DNA of 5,610 nucleotides. Origin: Verrucomicrobiota bacterium. Its GTDB lineage: Bacteria; Verrucomicrobiota; Verrucomicrobiae; Chthoniobacterales; UBA10450. The notes under the pieces are model-generated. The model was not told the DNA's origin, searched no databases, and saw only the letters and a list, made by a program, of their open reading frames with translations. Positions 1 to 5,412 of the stretch are shown piece after piece. The stretch lies in contig VBQB01000160.1 of NCBI GenBank assembly GCA_005887855.1, forward strand, positions 1 to 5,610. Direction: 5' to 3'. Position numbers and translations under genes: made by a program. Position 1 is the first letter of the stretch; the number at the start of each line of letters is the position of its first letter.

Positions 1-113
1 CATTCATTGTTCTCGATCTTTTATTCGTTGCGTTCGCGATCTGGCGATATCGCAGCAGCAAATTGGCGGTTCCTGCTGCAGATGAACTAGAAGGCGAGCG
101 CGTCGCCGTATAG
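1..113 (+). CDS. C-terminal end of a membrane-anchored protein (partial)
   Basis: Reading from base 3, 36 codons run open to a TAG at 111-113; the start lies outside the window. The peptide opens with a hydrophobic stretch (FIVLDLLFVAFAIW), followed at once by basic residues (RYRSSK) and then an acidic, soluble tail ending GERVAV. This is the pattern of a last transmembrane helix followed by a short cytoplasmic tail, placed by the positive-inside rule. The other two forward frames also stay open to about base 90, so frame choice rests on this membrane-like composition. No family can be assigned from so short a piece. It reads in the same direction as the aminotransferase-like gene that follows, but about 180 bp and a possible hairpin separate them, so a shared operon is uncertain. 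Confidence 0.5.
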   Translation, partial: FIVLDLLFVAFAIWRYRSSKLAVPAADELEGERVAV

Positions 114-180
114 CTGCGGAGGGGATGGCCGATTCCGGCGGCATGTGGCCGCAAGATAGTCGGATCTTCTGTGCGAGCGC

Positions 181-201
181 AGCCCGCGTTAGCGCGCGGC
201 T
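181..201 (+). terminator. GC-rich hairpin downstream of the partial membrane gene
   Basis: AGCC (181-184) pairs with GGCT (198-201) and CGCG (185-188) with CGCG (193-196), around a TTAG loop with one bulged C at 197. No run of T follows (the next bases are TAACTATAG), so it is at best a weak or Rho-assisted terminator, or simply a palindromic repeat. It lies in the 114-292 intergenic stretch, where I see no gene. A TATAGA at 206-211 could be a -10 box, but no matching -35 is visible. Confidence 0.3.
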
Positions 202-274
202 TAACTATAGAATCGCGTTCTTTGCCGCATTTCGTTAAAGTCTTTCTCGTCCAACTCAGACATCATTAGACGTA

Positions 275-280
275 AGGAGG
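275..280 (+). promoter_or_regulatory. Shine-Dalgarno site of the first aminotransferase-like gene
   Basis: A full AGGAGG core sits 12 nt before the ATG at 293, inside a purine-only tract (AAGGAGGAGAAGAAAAA). The spacing is a little long, but the tract fixes the ATG at 293 as the start, and the Tat signal begins right there. It is the only strong ribosome binding site in the window; the other genes here have weak or no recognisable sites. Confidence 0.75.
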
Positions 281-292
281 AGAAGAAAAACC

Positions 293-1621
293 ATGCCATT
301 AACTCGCCGAAATTTTCTCATCAGCGGTTCACTCTCATTAGCTGCCGGAGCACTTTCACCGCTTCTTGTCCAAGCCGGCAAGACCAAATCGAGCGCGCCT
401 GCCGACCTCAAGGACTGGGAATCAGTGCGCCGGGAGTTTGAACTGACTCCTGATTACATTCATCTCGCCCTATTCTTCCTGGCGTCTCATCCGAGGGCTG
501 TGCGTCAGGCAATAGAGCAATACCGGGCAAGAATTGATGCGAACCCGTTTGTTTCCGTGGACAGCGCGCTTTTCGAACAGACTAACGAGACCATTCCGTT
601 GCAGGTTTGTCGTGCCATCGCCAGTTATATTGGCGGCGACGCACAGGACATCGCGCTTACTCAAAACACGACAACCGGCCTGGCGCTTCTCTACCACGGA
701 CTCCCTTTGCGCGAAGGCGATGAGATCCTGACGACTACCCACGATCACTACGTGCATCACGAATCAATTCGACTGGCCACAGGCCGTTGCGGAGCAACCT
801 GGCGCAAGATTCCGCTTTTCGATTCGTACAGCTCGATTTCGCCTGATGAAATCGTGGAGCGCATTCGCAAAACGATCGGTCCTAAGACGCGAGCCGTGGG
901 CGTGACCTGGGTGCACTCCAGCAGCGGCGTGCGACTTCCGATTGCGCGTATCGCACAAGGCCTTGCTGAAGTAAATTCTGGTCGCGACGAAAAAAATCGT
1001 GTGCTCCTGATCGTCGATGGCGTGCATGGTTTGGGAGTGGAAGATCCAAAGATCACCGCTCTTGGTTGCGATGCCTTCGCTGCAGGCACACACAAATGGA
1101 TGTTTGGGCCGCGCGGCACGGGGTTCGTTTGGGCAAAGCCCGGAGTTTGGGAGAGGATGCGTCCAGTGATTCCGACGTTTACTTCACCGGACATTTTTGA
1201 GGCCTGGGCACAAGAGCATGAACCCAAAACTCCAGCGCGTGCTGCGTGGTTTTCACCGGGCGGTTTTCAAGCTTTCGAACATTATTGGGCGTTGCCCGAA
1301 GCGATCCGTTTTCACCAGAACATCGGCCCGGCCCGGATCACGGCTCGGATCCACGAGCTTAACGGTCAGATGAAAGAGGGACTTGCGCGGATGCCGCATG
1401 TTCAGCTCTACACGCCGCGTGACGAGAATCTTTCCGCCGGAATCGTCTGCTTCGATGTAAAGGGAATGAAGCCGGAGGAAGTAGTGAAGCGGCTTCTCGA
1501 ACAGCGAATTGTCGCTTCTACGACGCCTTACCGAGTTTCCTATGCCCGCGTGGCGTGCAGCATCGTAAATACTGCGCAGGAAGTGGAGACGGTGCTTCGC
1601 GCAATCCGCAACGTGGGCTAG
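293..1621 (+). CDS. Tat-exported class V aminotransferase-fold PLP enzyme (isopenicillin-N-epimerase-like)
   Basis: A 442-residue protein of the aminotransferase class V / cysteine desulfurase fold. Residues 1-29 are a Tat signal: RRNFLISG (5-12), then a hydrophobic alanine/leucine stretch to about VQA. The PLP signatures follow in the right order: TQNTTTG (123-129, phosphate-binding turn), VDGVHG (241-246, Asp242 for the pyridine nitrogen) and THKW (266-269, Lys268 as Schiff-base lysine), then FGPRGTGF. The C-terminal RVACSIVNTAQEVE (from Arg419) matches the family's substrate-carboxylate arginine region. The usual LNNGG-type N-terminal motif is replaced by HLALFFLASHP (57-67), so substrate handling may differ from the epimerases. 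Length suits the family once the signal is removed. Tat use fits an enzyme that folds around PLP before export. Substrate and reaction (epimerase, lyase, desulfurase or transaminase) cannot be told from sequence. It converges on the EIIA gene. Confidence 0.9.
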   Translation: MPLTRRNFLISGSLSLAAGALSPLLVQAGKTKSSAPADLKDWESVRREFELTPDYIHLALFFLASHPRAVRQAIEQYRARIDANPFVSVDSALFEQTNETIPLQVCRAIASYIGGDAQDIALTQNTTTGLALLYHGLPLREGDEILTTTHDHYVHHESIRLATGRCGATWRKIPLFDSYSSISPDEIVERIRKTIGPKTRAVGVTWVHSSSGVRLPIARIAQGLAEVNSGRDEKNRVLLIVDGVHGLGVEDPKITALGCDAFAAGTHKWMFGPRGTGFVWAKPGVWERMRPVIPTFTSPDIFEAWAQEHEPKTPARAAWFSPGGFQAFEHYWALPEAIRFHQNIGPARITARIHELNGQMKEGLARMPHVQLYTPRDENLSAGIVCFDVKGMKPEEVVKRLLEQRIVASTTPYRVSYARVACSIVNTAQEVETVLRAIRNVG

Positions 1622-1632
1622 CGCGTACCGTG

Positions 1633-1651
1633 CGCGTCTCATAGAGACGCG
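1633..1651. terminator. Perfect 8-bp palindromic hairpin between convergent genes
   Basis: CGCGTCTC (1633-1640), loop ATA, GAGACGCG (1644-1651). It fills almost all of the 31-bp gap between the aminotransferase stop at 1621 and the EIIA stop at 1653. Because it is symmetric it would form in transcripts from either side and could serve as a shared bidirectional terminator. Neither side has a T-run, so classic intrinsic termination is weak. The outer bases (GTA at 1626-1628 and TAC at 1653-1655) could extend it imperfectly. It may equally be a dispersed palindromic repeat. Confidence 0.5.
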
Positions 1652-1652
1652 G

Positions 1653-2108
1653 CTACAGATTCGCGATCAGCGCGTCAATAAATTCCCGAGGCGTCTCGGC
1701 GTGGAGCAGCCTCGAGCGTATGGCATCATCCTTCACCAGGCGCGCCAGGGTGCCCACGCAAATTAGATAATCGTTTAGCAAACGTTCCGGCACGCCGATC
1801 ACAAAAAGCAATTGCGCACGCGGTTGATCTGCACCGACTGGAATCCCGGCGCGACTGCGCCCGATGCCAATGACGATTTCATCAACCAAATCGGTTCGCG
1901 CATGGGGAAATGCGACGCCATTTTCGACTACGCTGGGGTGTTCTCGTTCGCGGGCGAGGACTCGTTCGAGAAATGTTTCGGCATCATCGATCTTTCGATT
2001 CTGCGCGAGTGACTGAATAATCTCGGGGAGCGCATTTGGCAGTTTTCGTGAGCGCAGCCGCAGGATTACCTGTCTTTCGTCGAGAAGGTCAGCAAGCGCG
2101 ATAGCCAT
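1653..2108 (-). CDS. PTS EIIA domain protein, fructose/nitrogen (PtsN) type
   Basis: A single-domain 151-residue protein, the normal size for a stand-alone EIIA of the fructose/mannitol/PtsN family. The hallmark is ENGVAFPHAR (62-71), with His69 as the phosphorylated histidine, followed by the expected IVIGIGRSRAGIPVG strand-turn (78-92). The C-terminal part (YLICVGTLARLVKDDAIRSR, then LLHAETPREFIDAL) matches the family's closing helices. The cytoplasmic protein would accept phosphate from HPr or its NPr paralogue and act as a regulator or pass it to an EIIB. No EI, HPr, EIIB/C or rpoN is in the window, so a regulatory role is only inferred. ATG 2106-2108 is the only start before an upstream in-frame stop, and no clear Shine-Dalgarno precedes it. 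It diverges from the second aminotransferase-like gene, with a double-hairpin repeat in the shared upstream region. Confidence 0.85.
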   Translation of the reverse strand: MAIALADLLDERQVILRLRSRKLPNALPEIIQSLAQNRKIDDAETFLERVLAREREHPSVVENGVAFPHARTDLVDEIVIGIGRSRAGIPVGADQPRAQLLFVIGVPERLLNDYLICVGTLARLVKDDAIRSRLLHAETPREFIDALIANL

Positions 2109-2157
2109 TGGACAGAGAGATTGATTGGATTATCCGGCAAAGCCAGTTATCCAGTAA

Positions 2158-2221
2158 TTGTAGGGCAAGCGCACCGCTTGCCGCATTCCGTGATCAGGCA
2201 ACCGACGCGGTTGCCCTACAA
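2158..2221. repeat. REP/BIME-like double-hairpin element
   Basis: Two head-to-head copies of a short repeat. The left one is TTGTAGGG plus hairpin GGCAAGCG-CAC-CGCTTGCC (2164-2182). The right one is hairpin GGCAACCG-ACG-CGGTTGCC (2197-2215) plus CCCTACAA. Each stem is a perfect 8 bp with a 3-nt loop. The outer ends are inverted repeats of each other, and TGATCA (2191-2196) lies between the hairpins. The layout is that of bacterial interspersed mosaic elements, in which two REP units face each other; such units are usually mobilised in trans by RAYT (Y1) transposases, none of which is in the window. It sits 37 bp upstream of the second aminotransferase's GTG at 2266 by stem end (45 bp by element end) and 49 bp from the EIIA start, so it could influence both promoters. 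Confidence 0.8.
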
Positions 2222-2265
2222 AACAGAATTGCACACGGTCGGCTAAATCGCTTCAATCGCCAGCC

Positions 2266-3573
2266 GTGCCCACTCGCACCCGACGCGATTTTCTTTCTCT
2301 CGCCGGCAAAAGCCTGGGTCTGGCCGCGCTCTCTTCGGCAACTGTTGCGTCGTTATCGAGAAATGTTGAAGCAGCGTCGAAGAACGTCGCGCATCTCACC
2401 CCGGAAGAAGCGGCCACGGACGAAGATTATTGGGCGACTATCCAAAACTCGTTCAGCGTCACACGCGGCATCATCAACCTGAACAACGGCGGCGTTTCAC
2501 CCAGTCCGCGGATCGTGACCGAGGCGCTGGTCCGTTACATCTGGGAGCAGGAAGACGCCACCGCTTACACGATGTGGCAAATCCTCGAGCCGCAATCAGA
2601 AACCATTCGCACCGGCCTGGCTGAGCTGTTTGGCTGCGATCGCGAAGAAATGGCGATCACGCGCAACGCTTCGGAATCACTCGAGACTCTGCTGATGGGC
2701 ATGGACCTCAAACCCGGCGACGAAATTCTCACCACCACCCAGGATTACCCGCGCATGCTCACCACAATGCGTCAGCGGGAAAAACGCGAAAACCTCAAGC
2801 TCAAACTCATTCAGATTCCGATTCCGCCGAAGAACCTTAACGAGATCACCGCTGCGTTTGAAAAAGGAATCACCGATCGTACTCGGCTCATCCTGATCTC
2901 ACACATGATCAACATCACCGGCCAGATCACTCCCGTTAAAGCAGTCTGCGAAATCGCACGCGCCCGCGGCATTGAGACCATCGTCGACGGCGCGCATTCC
3001 TTCGCCCAGTTCTATTTCAAACAGAGCGACCTCGGTTGCGATTACTTCGGCACCAGTCTGCACAAATGGCTCTACGCGCCAAAAGGCACCGGCATGCTTT
3101 ACGTCAAGCGTGATAAGATCGAAAAACTCTGGCCGCTCATGGCCGCGGAATCCAAACAGTCTTCCGATATCCGCAAATTCGAAGAGATCGGCACCCACTC
3201 AGCCGCGCCAAAGCTCGCCGTCGGCGAAGCGCTTCTCTTTCACAACGGCATCGGCGGCAAACGCAAGGAAGCGCGGTTACGTTACCTGTCCCGTTACTGG
3301 ATGAACCGGCTCAAAGACGTGCCCAAAATTCGGTTCAACACTTCGTTCGATCCCAACCAATCGTGCGCAATAGGAAACGTTCACATCGACAGCACTGATC
3401 CGAACGCTGTAACGAAATATTTGTTCGACAAACACCACATTTTCACCGTGCCGATCATGCACGAAGAATTCCAGGGTATTCGCATCACGCCCAACGTTTA
3501 CACCACGCTCAACGAGCTCGATCGCTTCTGCGAGCAGATGGAACTGATCGCGCGCAAAGGCCTGCCGGCATAG
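2266..3573 (+). CDS. Tat-exported class V aminotransferase-fold PLP enzyme, second paralogue
   Basis: A 435-residue protein of the isopenicillin-N-epimerase-like group of class V aminotransferase-fold enzymes. Residues 1-36 form a Tat signal (RTRRDFLSLAGKS, 4-16, then a hydrophobic stretch ending near VEA). Motifs in order: INLNNGGVSPSP (70-81, the typical N-terminal active-site loop), TRNASE (132-137), VDGAHS (240-245, Asp241), LHKW (265-268, Lys267 as the PLP lysine), YAPKGTGMLYV, and GIRITPNVYTT (404-414, Arg406 for the substrate carboxylate). All catalytic positions are present. The GTG at 2266 is chosen because no ATG lies upstream in frame and the Tat signal begins immediately after it; no clear Shine-Dalgarno is seen. 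Shared phrases with the first enzyme (GDEILTTT, HKW, GTG) mark it as a distant paralogue, and it keeps a more canonical N-terminal loop. Substrate unknown. It is probably transcribed from the repeat-containing region upstream. Confidence 0.9.
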   Translation: MPTRTRRDFLSLAGKSLGLAALSSATVASLSRNVEAASKNVAHLTPEEAATDEDYWATIQNSFSVTRGIINLNNGGVSPSPRIVTEALVRYIWEQEDATAYTMWQILEPQSETIRTGLAELFGCDREEMAITRNASESLETLLMGMDLKPGDEILTTTQDYPRMLTTMRQREKRENLKLKLIQIPIPPKNLNEITAAFEKGITDRTRLILISHMINITGQITPVKAVCEIARARGIETIVDGAHSFAQFYFKQSDLGCDYFGTSLHKWLYAPKGTGMLYVKRDKIEKLWPLMAAESKQSSDIRKFEEIGTHSAAPKLAVGEALLFHNGIGGKRKEARLRYLSRYWMNRLKDVPKIRFNTSFDPNQSCAIGNVHIDSTDPNAVTKYLFDKHHIFTVPIMHEEFQGIRITPNVYTTLNELDRFCEQMELIARKGLPA

Positions 3574-3596
3574 CCTGGCGTTTTAGCCAATGAGCG

Positions 3597-3625
3597 CTGA
3601 CAAGCACCGTCCGAGAGAGTATACT
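3597..3625 (+). promoter_or_regulatory. Sigma-70-type promoter of the toxin-antitoxin pair
   Basis: CTGACA (3597-3602) and TATACT (3620-3625) each match 5 of 6 consensus bases and are separated by exactly 17 nt. The expected transcription start, about 7 nt after the -10, falls at about 3632, which is the first base of the antitoxin's GTG. The pair would then be made from a leaderless message. It lies 23 bp after the stop of the second aminotransferase gene, giving the pair its own transcription. Confidence 0.65.
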
Positions 3626-3631
3626 TGAGCC

Positions 3632-3841
3632 GTGAGCGCATCCGAAATCATCAAGGAACTGCCAAAGCTTAGTGAGGCAGAGCGCCGGGCGATACTCGAC
3701 AAGTTGCGCGAACTCGCTCAACAAGATGATGAGCGCTGGGAGCAGCTACTTAGCGATCCTCAGCCGCGCCCGAAACTGGAGGCTTTCCTGCGCGAATCCG
3801 CGGCTGAAGGCGAATCGCCTCTTGATCCCAGCCGTTTGTGA
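3632..3841 (+). CDS. Small antitoxin of a type II toxin-antitoxin pair
   Basis: A 69-residue, strongly charged, helix-rich protein. Residues 1-28 (SASEIIKELPKLSEAERRAI onwards) resemble the start of antitoxins that accompany RelE/ParE-like toxins in soil bacteria, with the common ASEIIKELPKLS-type opening. The C-terminal part (KLEAFLRESAAEGE, then PLDPSRL) would be the flexible toxin-binding tail. No ribbon-helix-helix or HTH domain is obvious, so DNA binding is unproven. The start is GTG 3632; there is no alternative ATG near the front and no Shine-Dalgarno, which fits the promoter placing the transcript start at this codon. Its stop overlaps the toxin's GTG in the GTGA at 3838-3841, the usual sign of translational coupling. 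It would neutralise the toxin by direct binding, but the toxin is frameshifted here. Confidence 0.7.
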   Translation: MSASEIIKELPKLSEAERRAILDKLRELAQQDDERWEQLLSDPQPRPKLEAFLRESAAEGESPLDPSRL

Positions 3842-4102
3842 AGTCATTCACACGCCCGAGCTTCTGGCGTGCTTACGATCGGCTCGATGATAGAACGCGC
3901 GAAGCGGCACGCAAAGCGTATCGGCTTTTCGAGAGTAATCCGGATCATCCCTCCACTCCACTTTAAGAAGTTCGGCGGTTACGATCGGGTCTGGTCGGTG
4001 CGTATCAGCAACCGATACCGTGCGGTCGGCGAACGCCGTGGCGACACGATTTCCTGGGCATGGATCGGTACGCATAACGAGTTCGACAAGCTTTTTGGAT
4101 GA
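3838..4102 (+). pseudogene. RelE/ParE-superfamily toxin, split by a one-base frameshift
   Basis: From GTG 3838 the frame reads KSFTRPSFWRAYDRLDDRTR and on through ARKAYRLFESNPDHPS, then runs into TPL and a TAA at 3964-3966. The next frame continues the same protein: LHFKKFGGYDRVWSVRISNR, then YRAVGERRGDTISWAWIGTH and NEFDKLFG, ending at 4102. Dropping A3955 joins the halves into one 87-residue protein, the normal size for these ribosome- or gyrase-targeting toxins, and restores the family phrase HPSLHFKK. The YRAVG...WIGTHNEFDKL ending is typical of the superfamily. An ATG at 3869 starts a longer run in the second frame, but its first residues do not look like the family. Either the toxin is inactivated or the base is a sequencing or assembly error. 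Which subfamily (RelE, HigB or ParE) cannot be told. Confidence 0.75.
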
Positions 4103-4149
4103 ATGTTGCCCTCGGCCCCTCTTCTTCCGCCTCCGCAATGCCGTGTTCG

Positions 4150-4247
4150 TGTCGCGCCGTAGTCTCGGCGAAGCGGGATTGCCTTCCATCAAACATCACC
4201 TGTCGCGCCGTAGCCGAGGCGAAGGCGGAAACCTCGAACATCAAACA
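4150..4247. repeat. Two tandem ~51-bp units, each headed by a 29-bp palindromic repeat
   Basis: Copy 1 (4150-4178) and copy 2 (4201-4229) share TGTCGCGCCGTAG, then GGCGAAG and a GGA end; 24 of 29 bases agree. Each is followed by a spacer ending in ATCAAACAT (4189-4197 and 4239-4247), so the whole unit repeats with a 51-bp period. The 29-mer is an imperfect palindrome (CGCC...GGCG). Related copies lie inside the downstream gene at 4645-4673 and 4564-4584. The 4103-4301 stretch between the toxin and the lyase-like gene holds only these repeats, a hairpin and a polypyrimidine tract. Confidence 0.75.
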
Positions 4248-4248
4248 T

Positions 4249-4278
4249 GGCCGCGTCTGCGGCCTTTAATTCTTTCTT
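4249..4278 (+). terminator. Hairpin with T-rich tail after the toxin-antitoxin pair
   Basis: GGCCGC (4249-4254), loop GTCT, GCGGCC (4259-4264), then TTTAATTCTTTCTT. The 6-bp all-GC stem and T-rich tail on the + strand fit an intrinsic terminator for the toxin-antitoxin transcript. It is almost 150 bp past the toxin stop, beyond the tandem repeats. On the - strand it follows the stop of the lyase-like gene by about 38 bp but lacks a T-run there. Confidence 0.5.
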
Positions 4279-4310
4279 CATCCTTTTTGCCGCTTCTTCC
4301 TTCATCCTTT
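4276..4310. repeat. Polypyrimidine direct repeat CTTCATCCTTT x2
   Basis: CTTCATCCTTT occurs at 4276-4286 and again at 4300-4310, a 24-bp period in an almost pure pyrimidine tract. It straddles the stop codon of the minus-strand lyase-like gene, so the last codons and trailer of that transcript are purine-rich. It could be slippage-prone; no function is evident. Confidence 0.6.
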
Positions 4311-5345
4311 GGAAACTCTCCTCACTCCCGGCATTGTGAACGAGATCGCTTTGAGTTCCACGGCGAGCGTCTTTGTCTGCTCGGGTGTGAGTTCGACCAA
4401 CGGCGGCCGCACCGTCCGCCATGCCGGATCATCCGCGTAGATCGCAATTGCCTGTTTCAATGCCGCGATCATTGACGGAAACTTTCTGCTACTAAACACC
4501 TCACGCACGACGTTTAACCTTGCCTGCAGACTTTCCAAGTCTAGTCCCGCTGGTTCGTCGCCTTGTGACTTTAGCGAAGACGGAAGCTTCCCGCCTTTGT
4601 ACTTGCCTGTTGTTCGTCTCGGACCCGAGGCAGATCCAGCTTCTTGTCGCGTCGTAGCTTCAGCGAAGACGGAGTGAATAGCAGCCGGGTTCACGTTGGC
4701 GGTCGCGGAAATGGTACCGACGCCATCGTTCCGCAAATTGGCGAGCAAGAATGATTCGCTGCCGACGAATACGTCGAACCCGGATTTGGCAAACGCGTCG
4801 AGAAAAGTCTGGGTGTTATTCCAATCGCCCGAGCTGTCTTTCATTCCGGCGATTGCATTCGGATAGGCCGCAAGCAGGCGCTCGACCAATCCCGTGGTGA
4901 TGCCAACCACCGCGACGGGCGGAATGTGGTAGAGATAAATTTTCAGTCGGGCATCACCGACACGCTGCACAACTTCGCTGAAGTAACGGTAGAGACCTTC
5001 CTCGCTGACATCCTTGTAATAAAAAGGCGGCAGCATCAGCACGCCCGCGCAACCGTTTCCGACAGCCTGTTTGGTGAGCTTGACTGTTTCCATGATCGAG
5101 CAGCAACCCGTTCCCGGCATCATGCGCGACGGATCGACCCCGGCCGCGACCAGCTCATCGAGCAGCGTCGCGCGTTCTTCCATTGACAGCGAGTTCGCCT
5201 CGCTGTTCGTGCCGAAGACGGCAAGTCCGCAGTTCTGTGACAGCAGCCACTTACAATGCGCGATGAACCGTTGGCTATCAGGCGCAAGATCTGTTTTAAA
5301 TGGTGTAACAACCGGGGCCAAGACGCCCCGGATTCGTACTGTCAT
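4302..5345 (-). CDS. DHDPS / N-acetylneuraminate lyase superfamily protein with repeat-encoded insertion
   Basis: A class I aldolase-type TIM barrel of the dihydrodipicolinate synthase (DapA)/NanA superfamily, 347 residues from ATG 5343-5345. The N-terminal VLAPVVTPFKTD (8-19), FGTNSEANSLS (44-54, pyruvate-carboxylate loop), YHIPP (139-143, with Tyr139) and GMKDSSGD (167-174, Lys169 as Schiff-base lysine) are all in place. GTN in place of the GTT of true DapA argues for a lyase/aldolase-like relative over lysine synthesis, so no symbol is given. Residues about 225-271 (SVFAEATTRQ... to ...AGLDLE) are extra to the family and encoded by repeat DNA; without them the length is a normal ~300. They fall between the last barrel strand region (ATANVNPAAIH) and the C-terminal helices (SLQARLNVVREVF). 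An in-frame TTG at 5387 would add 14 unrelated residues; the ATG fits the family better. No clear Shine-Dalgarno. Confidence 0.85.
   Translation of the reverse strand: MTVRIRGVLAPVVTPFKTDLAPDSQRFIAHCKWLLSQNCGLAVFGTNSEANSLSMEERATLLDELVAAGVDPSRMMPGTGCCSIMETVKLTKQAVGNGCAGVLMLPPFYYKDVSEEGLYRYFSEVVQRVGDARLKIYLYHIPPVAVVGITTGLVERLLAAYPNAIAGMKDSSGDWNNTQTFLDAFAKSGFDVFVGSESFLLANLRNDGVGTISATANVNPAAIHSVFAEATTRQEAGSASGPRRTTGKYKGGKLPSSLKSQGDEPAGLDLESLQARLNVVREVFSSRKFPSMIAALKQAIAIYADDPAWRTVRPPLVELTPEQTKTLAVELKAISFTMPGVRRVSKG
4564..4584. repeat. Partial copy of the 29-bp repeat inside the lyase-like gene
   Basis: CTTTAGCGAAGACGGA (4569-4584) matches the end of the 4645-4673 copy in 15 of 16 bases; TGTGA before it recalls the TGTCG start with an internal deletion. 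On the gene's strand it encodes PSSLKSQ, in a different reading frame from the neighbouring copy, and both frames stay open. Confidence 0.6.
4645..4673. repeat. 29-bp palindromic repeat inside the lyase-like gene
   Basis: It starts TGTCGCGTCGTAG and ends GCGAAGACGGA, agreeing with the intergenic copy at 4201-4229 in 23 of 29 bases and in the same orientation. In the gene it begins exactly on a codon boundary (Ser225) and reads SVFAEATTRQ. Together with the copy at 4564-4584 it brackets the extra segment that other members of the superfamily lack. Confidence 0.75.
5312..5331 (-). promoter_or_regulatory. Strong hairpin just inside the lyase-like coding sequence
   Basis: CCGGGGC (5312-5318) and GCCCCGG (5325-5331) form a perfect 7-bp all-GC stem with a 6-nt loop, covering bases 15-34 of the coding sequence (codons 5-12). 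In the mRNA it would lie at the leading edge of an initiating ribosome and could lower translation. The same bases encode the conserved RGVLAPV motif, so the palindrome may be a coding coincidence. Confidence 0.35.
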
Positions 5346-5412
5346 TTGGTTTATCGCAAACACTGGTGCGTAAATCGCAATTCGCAATCACACCGACACC
5401 CGGCGCAAGTAC

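Noticed and set aside
206..211. TATAGA as the -10 box of the first aminotransferase-like gene
   Set aside because: No recognisable -35 lies 16-18 nt upstream (the bases there are CCGCG-type hairpin sequence).
757..1227. Long open frame (156 codons) on the minus strand opposite the first aminotransferase-like gene
   Set aside because: Its peptide has no recognisable motif and the opposite strand encodes a clearly conserved enzyme; it is a shadow frame.
3955..3966. Programmed ribosomal frameshift in the toxin
   Set aside because: No slippery heptamer, stimulatory hairpin or internal Shine-Dalgarno is evident; mutation or sequencing error is simpler.
3869..4102. ATG 3869 as the true start of a 77-residue toxin
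   Set aside because: The residues before LHFKK in this frame do not resemble the family, whereas the frame from GTG 3838 does and overlaps the antitoxin stop in the classic way.
4150..4229. Two 29-bp repeats separated by a 21-22-bp spacer, resembling a minimal CRISPR array
   Set aside because: Only two copies, five mismatches between them, spacers that share ATCAAACAT, and the same repeat recurs inside a coding gene; no cas genes nearby.
5343..5387. TTG 5385-5387 as start of the lyase-like gene
   Set aside because: It adds 14 residues unlike the family; the ATG at 5345 begins just before the conserved first barrel strand.
5375..5388. Tandem 7-mer TCGCAAT-TCGCAAT
   Set aside because: Too short and isolated to be more than chance or local slippage.
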